From: Dehalococcoidia bacterium | Lineage (GTDB): Bacteria > Chloroflexota > Dehalococcoidia > GIF9 > UBA5629 | NCBI GenBank assembly: GCA_007280145.1 | Contig: QYPU01000007.1 | Span: 1 to 8,480, forward strand | Direction of reading: 5' to 3' | DNA: 8,480 nucleotides | In this document: piece by piece, positions 5,244 to 8,480 of the stretch | Position numbering within the stretch: position 1 is the stretch's first letter | Layout of the letters: the number at the start of each line of letters is the position of its first letter | The notes under the pieces: model-generated | Seen by the model: only the letters and a program-made list of their open reading frames with translations | Databases searched by the model: none | Told to the model about the DNA's origin: nothing | Position numbers and translations under genes: made by a program

Positions 5244-6989
5244 TTATGGAATATTCACACCTACCTGTCTGAGTTTTTCCATGAGCGTGGTTTGGTCTAT
5301 AGGTTCAGTGTACAACCATGGAATGAGGATAACTCCCTTAGCCTTGCATTTTTGAGCCTTCAATCTATCACGATTAACTGTGTTCTCAAAGGATTCTTGC
5401 CCGCCGAAAAAGTCAATCGGTTCGAAGTGTTGTTTTCCCTGATATTCGAATGCCAACTTTCTTGATGGAACAAAAACATCAAGGTGTTGAGGCTTGAGCC
5501 ACTCAGGAGCTGCATGGTGCTGGACTTCAGGGAAAACAGTTTTAATCAAATCATAGAGTTCCATTTCTGAAACCCAACCCTCACCAATTCTCGGAATGCT
5601 GTGCTTATCGCGCAATAGGTTTTCTGCCTCTCTAAGTATTTCTTCGATAAGCTCTATAAAAGGATTACCAATATCTTTTGCACGGTCGGCATCTTTTCTT
5701 AACAAATCTATCTCGTAGAACTCTTGCTCACTTATTCTGTGACTACGACCTGTATATCGTATGCCATCAGTTCCATAATCAGATTTCTCAATTTCGCTTA
5801 TGGATGTCACAGCGATGAAGTCTGGCTCTCTTTTTCCTCTTTTCCAAGATTTATGTCGATACGCGTCGATGCCGTTAAGATGCAGCCCCCCATTTAAAAT
5901 CTCAGTTTGATAGCAAGAAGGCGAGTAGGTCGCCCATAATCCCATATATTTAGTATCTGGGGGATATTCGATAATACGGCAATGTTGAACCTGGTCTGGA
6001 TACCTGTCAAATAATCTTCCCCAAGGGCAAGCGTCAAATTGAACGCTGAAGCTATCTAAGTTTACCGGCGTCGAATCTCTTTTAAACTCTCCATCCCATA
6101 AATAGACCCCCTTGTGCCAATCTTGCTTACGCTGTTCAATCATCGTCTCCATGGTTGGCGCATATTCGAGCAATATATCAAGCAACGATTTTCGCCCCAT
6201 TCCCTGTAACTGCCCGAGGATTTCATCTATGCAAGAGACATATTCAACAAGATTTGATGCAATGAACTCATTGCGTGATGACTCACTTCTAAAGTAAAGT
6301 AGGTCCCTGCCAGTAAGAGGGATTGAAGCGAGGCGTTTTAGATAAATCAATTCGCCTGTGAGCTCACCATAGAATCTATCTCCCGGAATAGCATAGTATT
6401 TTTGAAGAGCCTCTACGTATTTACCTCCCGAAATGAGGTCTCGGACTTCCTGATAGTGGGCAATATATTCTTTAGGTTTTTTCGTGGCCTTTACCAACTC
6501 CCCCGAAGCATCTTGGAAATCAATGTAACCTTCATGTATAATTCTTTGCTCGACTGCAGCAATATCTTTCCTAGCAGGTTCCCAATAGTTATCTTCAAAA
6601 ACCCTAGCTAAATCCTGAAGACTTTTACCCGTTTCCGTTTTTAACCTTTCTGCTGCAAGGCGAATTCGTCCCTTATGTTTTTGGGAATGATAGGCGTAGT
6701 CATATTGCCCGTCTTTTCGACAGTATGTGATGAGGGAGAGGATATCAGCTCCGTAAATCTTTGGCCGCGATATATTCATAAAGCATGGGCTGAAGGCTGA
6801 CTTTCCAACAAGGAGTTTGTAGAGTGCGGCCATCAAATCAATTTGAGAATCAGTGAAACTGACAATATGCCATATGTCTTCTCCTTCCCCCCGGGTCTCA
6901 TGCTGGTAGGCAAGCTTGGAAAGTTCAACAGCCTGAGGATACCGTTTACTTCTAGAAAAACCGAAGTGAATTCTGTATAACTCAGTCAT
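5244..6989 (-). CDS. large protein with C-terminal EDxHD/Vsr-like nuclease domain
   Basis: This 581-residue protein is unrecognised except for its C-terminus. About residues 470-570 form a restriction-endonuclease-like domain of the Vsr/EDxHD kind. It begins with GWVSEMELYDLI, then QHLDVFVP (Asp504), AFEYQGKQHF (Glu515, Gln517, His521) and NRDRLKAQKC (Asp541), and ends in a hydrophobic strand GVILIPWLY. These conserved acidic and histidine residues match the metal site of the group. The N-terminal 450 residues are soluble, with a helical, possibly TPR-like stretch (around GGKYVEALQKYYAI), and have no ATPase or kinase motif that I can see; they may sense or bind a target. I chose ATG 6989; an in-frame TTG at 7025 would add 12 residues, and neither has a strong ribosome binding site. 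It lies in the same direction as the small nuclease gene. A defence role is inferred. Confidence 0.75.
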   Translation of the reverse strand: MTELYRIHFGFSRSKRYPQAVELSKLAYQHETRGEGEDIWHIVSFTDSQIDLMAALYKLLVGKSAFSPCFMNISRPKIYGADILSLITYCRKDGQYDYAYHSQKHKGRIRLAAERLKTETGKSLQDLARVFEDNYWEPARKDIAAVEQRIIHEGYIDFQDASGELVKATKKPKEYIAHYQEVRDLISGGKYVEALQKYYAIPGDRFYGELTGELIYLKRLASIPLTGRDLLYFRSESSRNEFIASNLVEYVSCIDEILGQLQGMGRKSLLDILLEYAPTMETMIEQRKQDWHKGVYLWDGEFKRDSTPVNLDSFSVQFDACPWGRLFDRYPDQVQHCRIIEYPPDTKYMGLWATYSPSCYQTEILNGGLHLNGIDAYRHKSWKRGKREPDFIAVTSISEIEKSDYGTDGIRYTGRSHRISEQEFYEIDLLRKDADRAKDIGNPFIELIEEILREAENLLRDKHSIPRIGEGWVSEMELYDLIKTVFPEVQHHAAPEWLKPQHLDVFVPSRKLAFEYQGKQHFEPIDFFGGQESFENTVNRDRLKAQKCKAKGVILIPWLYTEPIDQTTLMEKLRQVGVNIP

Positions 6990-7002
6990 TATGATTCGGC
7001 TC

Positions 7003-7161
7003 TCATTCGTGGTGACATCTAACAACTAAGCTCAGTGACCCTATCAGGATTTTCAAAGCTGAGAGGTAAGCATGCTTGGTAGCATCACACAGCGCCAGCT
7101 TTTTCTCAATGGCGTGTATATATCCAGAAAATGACTCTATGTTACTCTGTATTTTCCTCAT
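7003..7161 (-). CDS. possible 52-residue small protein before the large nuclease-domain gene
   Basis: From ATG 7161 a 52-codon ORF reads MRKIQSNIESFSGYIHAIEK and continues to a moderately hydrophobic ILIGSLSLVV near the end. The stop falls 13 nt before the chosen start of the large gene, as in an operon. AAGGATGAG about 11 nt upstream could serve as the ribosome binding site. A longer start at 7188 is possible, but a TATAAT at 7187-7192 overlaps it. I recognise no family. Composition is protein-like, but the call rests only on context and length. Confidence 0.3.
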   Translation of the reverse strand: MRKIQSNIESFSGYIHAIEKKLALCDATKHAYLSALKILIGSLSLVVRCHHE

Positions 7162-7186
7162 CAGCAAAAAACTCATCCTTGTGCGC

Positions 7187-7192
7187 ATTATA
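7187..7192 (-). promoter_or_regulatory. possible -10 box for the minus-strand island genes
   Basis: A perfect TATAAT on the minus strand lies upstream of the small ORF and the large nuclease-domain gene. The expected -35 position 17 nt upstream reads TAGAAC, only 3/6 to consensus, and there is no extended -10 TG. A transcript from here would start near 7180 and keep the start at 7161 but not the one at 7188. Confidence 0.3.
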
Positions 7193-7250
7193 CTACACGG
7201 GCAAGCATCGTTCTACAGAGTAAGAGAATTAAGCAGAAACAGAAAATGAC

Positions 7251-7273
7251 TGAACAAAGTAGCGTTTTGTTCA
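7251..7273 (-). terminator. 8-bp inverted repeat after cobU, possible bidirectional terminator or island border
   Basis: TGAACAAA and TTTGTTCA form a perfect 8-bp stem with a 7-nt loop, 18 bp beyond the cobU stop codon. On the minus strand it is followed by GTCATTTTC, a poor U-tract; a weaker 5-bp stem (AATAG/CTATT) lies between it and cobU. It is AT-rich, so if it terminates cobU it does so weakly. It also marks the change from the B12 genes to the island. Confidence 0.4.
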
Positions 7274-7290
7274 TAAAATAGCCTTGTCTA

Positions 7291-7827
7291 TTATCCTTTT
7301 ACCTTCACCGGAATGCCAGCTACCATGAGGTAGACTTCACTGGCGTGTCGGGCAATGAGCTGGTTGGCTTTGCCCAGCATATCGCGGTAGATACGGCCGA
7401 GCCTGGTTTCGGGTACCAGACCCATGCTGACTTCGTTGGAGACAATGATGAAGCTGGAATCGAGCTTGTCCATACAGGCAATAAGCTCATTTATCTCGGC
7501 CATCACCTGCTTTTCAGCCTTTGAGTAGTCAGACTCATCACCTAGCAGGTTGGAGACAAGCAAGGTGAGACAATCTATTAGCACCACCTCGGCATCGCCG
7601 ATTTGTTGTTCTATTTGTCTGCCAATATTGGTAGGTGCCTCGAGAGTTCGCCAGCTTTCAGGGCGGTTTTTTTTGTGGTGGCTGATTCGAGCCTGCATTT
7701 CCTTATCCCGTGCCTCGCCGGTGGCTACGAAGAGGACTTTATTGCTGAGCTTTCCGGCTAGCTCTTGAGCATAGCGGCTTTTGCCGCTGCGAGCACCACC
7801 GAGTATGAAGATACACTGCTTAGCCAA
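7291..7827 (-). CDS. cobU: CobU: adenosylcobinamide kinase / adenosylcobinamide-phosphate guanylyltransferase
   Basis: CobU phosphorylates adenosylcobinamide and then transfers GMP from GTP, giving adenosylcobinamide-GDP for nucleotide-loop assembly in B12 synthesis and salvage. The 178-residue length is normal. A P-loop GGARSGKS lies at 10-17. The HHKKNRPESW segment (50-59) includes the histidine position that takes the guanylyl group in characterised enzymes. VLIDCLTLLVSNLL supplies the Walker B-like strand, and VSNEVSMGLVPETRLGR and AGIPVKVKG complete the family pattern. The start is TTG at 7827, supported by GGAG seven bases upstream. It overlaps the end of the Dph6-like gene by 8 bp, so translation is coupled. 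No frameshift or missing residue is seen. The next B12 gene on this strand is btuF, more than 6 kb away beyond the island. Confidence 0.93.
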   Translation of the reverse strand: MAKQCIFILGGARSGKSRYAQELAGKLSNKVLFVATGEARDKEMQARISHHKKNRPESWRTLEAPTNIGRQIEQQIGDAEVVLIDCLTLLVSNLLGDESDYSKAEKQVMAEINELIACMDKLDSSFIIVSNEVSMGLVPETRLGRIYRDMLGKANQLIARHASEVYLMVAGIPVKVKG

Positions 7828-8480
7828 GGCTGTACTCCAAAATATTTAAGAACCACCGGTCGTCTCTGGCTACCGGGACTGTCTTGCCTATCTTTATGGG
7901 TTTGTTGAATGATGGGCCATCATAAACAAAGGTATGGAATTCTCCAGCTTCGCCGCAGAGGTCGATATCCAGCCTTTCAGCAAGCTTGCGAAGCTCAGCA
8001 GCTAATCTGGTATCTATTTGTCTGCCCAGCCACTCTTTAGTAAAAAATTTGGCTTTGGCGCTGACTATAATAGCTTTAAAGCCAGCCTCGATAAAATCAG
8101 CTAGAAGCTGGGTGGTGTCCATCTGCCACAGGGGTAGTATTGCCTTTATGCCTACCTCACCGCAAACCCTGTCTATCCAGTCTTTGTGTTCTTGAAGATA
8201 GATATCGCCAGTAATCAATCCGGTAACACCCTTTGGCTTTAGTTCCTCTAAGACGGCTTTGAATCCTGCCTCATAAGTTTCCCAGGTGACCTTTTGCTGG
8301 ATTATAGGTAGTGCCATAGCCTGTGCCTGTAAGGCTATGAGTTCAGGGTCTAAACCGTGGGACATTGCTCTTGTTGAGTCCTCATTTACGAAGTTCACCA
8401 AATAACCGGCCTTCACGCCCCGGGAAATCGCTTTCCAGTGGGCGAAGCAACTGTCCTTGCCACCACTCCACGAAGCAGCG
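7820..8480 (-). CDS. Dph6-like PP-loop ATPase (5' end outside window)
   Basis: The frame stays open to the right edge, giving 219 residues plus stop. Reading from the edge, it begins AASWSGGKDSCFAHWK, the N-type ATP-pyrophosphatase loop SGGKDS that opens this family, so only a few N-terminal residues are missing. The GTG at 8416 is therefore internal and not the start. Near the C-terminus CGEAGEFHTFVYDGPSF matches the conserved block of Dph6/COG2102 proteins. Family members activate a carboxylate by adenylation; eukaryotic and archaeal Dph6 amidates diphthine on EF2, but bacteria lack diphthamide, so the bacterial role must differ. Overlap with cobU suggests work on a corrinoid or its side-chain amides, which is inference. 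The name diphthine-ammonia ligase should not be taken literally here. Confidence 0.85.
   Translation of the reverse strand, partial: AASWSGGKDSCFAHWKAISRGVKAGYLVNFVNEDSTRAMSHGLDPELIALQAQAMALPIIQQKVTWETYEAGFKAVLEELKPKGVTGLITGDIYLQEHKDWIDRVCGEVGIKAILPLWQMDTTQLLADFIEAGFKAIIVSAKAKFFTKEWLGRQIDTRLAAELRKLAERLDIDLCGEAGEFHTFVYDGPSFNKPIKIGKTVPVARDDRWFLNILEYSLG

Overview
The window looks like a chromosomal vitamin B12 (corrinoid) salvage locus of an anaerobic bacterium that has been interrupted by an accessory island. Only the organism type is inferred: the pairing of a riboswitch-controlled BtuF lipoprotein with CobU and a Dph6-like PP-loop ATPase, with moderate GC in these genes, would suit a Dehalococcoidia-like member of the Chloroflexota, but nothing in the window proves this.

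Left flank (1-1220, minus strand): a nearly complete btuF-type corrinoid-binding lipoprotein gene runs off the left edge. Upstream of it lies a well-formed regulatory leader: a sigma70-like promoter (TTGACC-17-TATAAT), a cobalamin riboswitch aptamer, and a strong GC-rich hairpin just before a G-rich ribosome binding site. Right flank (7251-8480, minus strand): a Dph6-like PP-loop ATPase, cut only at its extreme N-terminus, overlaps cobU by 8 bp, so the two are translationally coupled.

Middle (about 1220-7250): an island, visibly richer in A+T. On the plus strand are a two-helix membrane protein of unknown function, an IS6/IS240-like DDE transposase with an intact D-D-34-E triad, and, 19 bp later, a beta-class adenine DNA methyltransferase with a C-terminal Mrr-like nuclease motif. 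On the minus strand, converging on the methyltransferase, are a large protein ending in an EDxHD/Vsr-like nuclease domain, a small PD-(D/E)XK nuclease and a 36-residue zinc-ribbon ORF. Two further very small ORFs precede the two nuclease genes. An imperfect inverted repeat (2020-2037 and 4430-4446) encloses the transposase, methyltransferase and zinc-ribbon ORF and may mark a transposon carrying a methyltransferase passenger.

Interpretation: methyltransferase, two nuclease-fold proteins and a transposase together suggest a mobile restriction-modification or defence module placed between two B12 transcription units. No tRNA, rRNA, CRISPR array or integrase attachment site was recognised.
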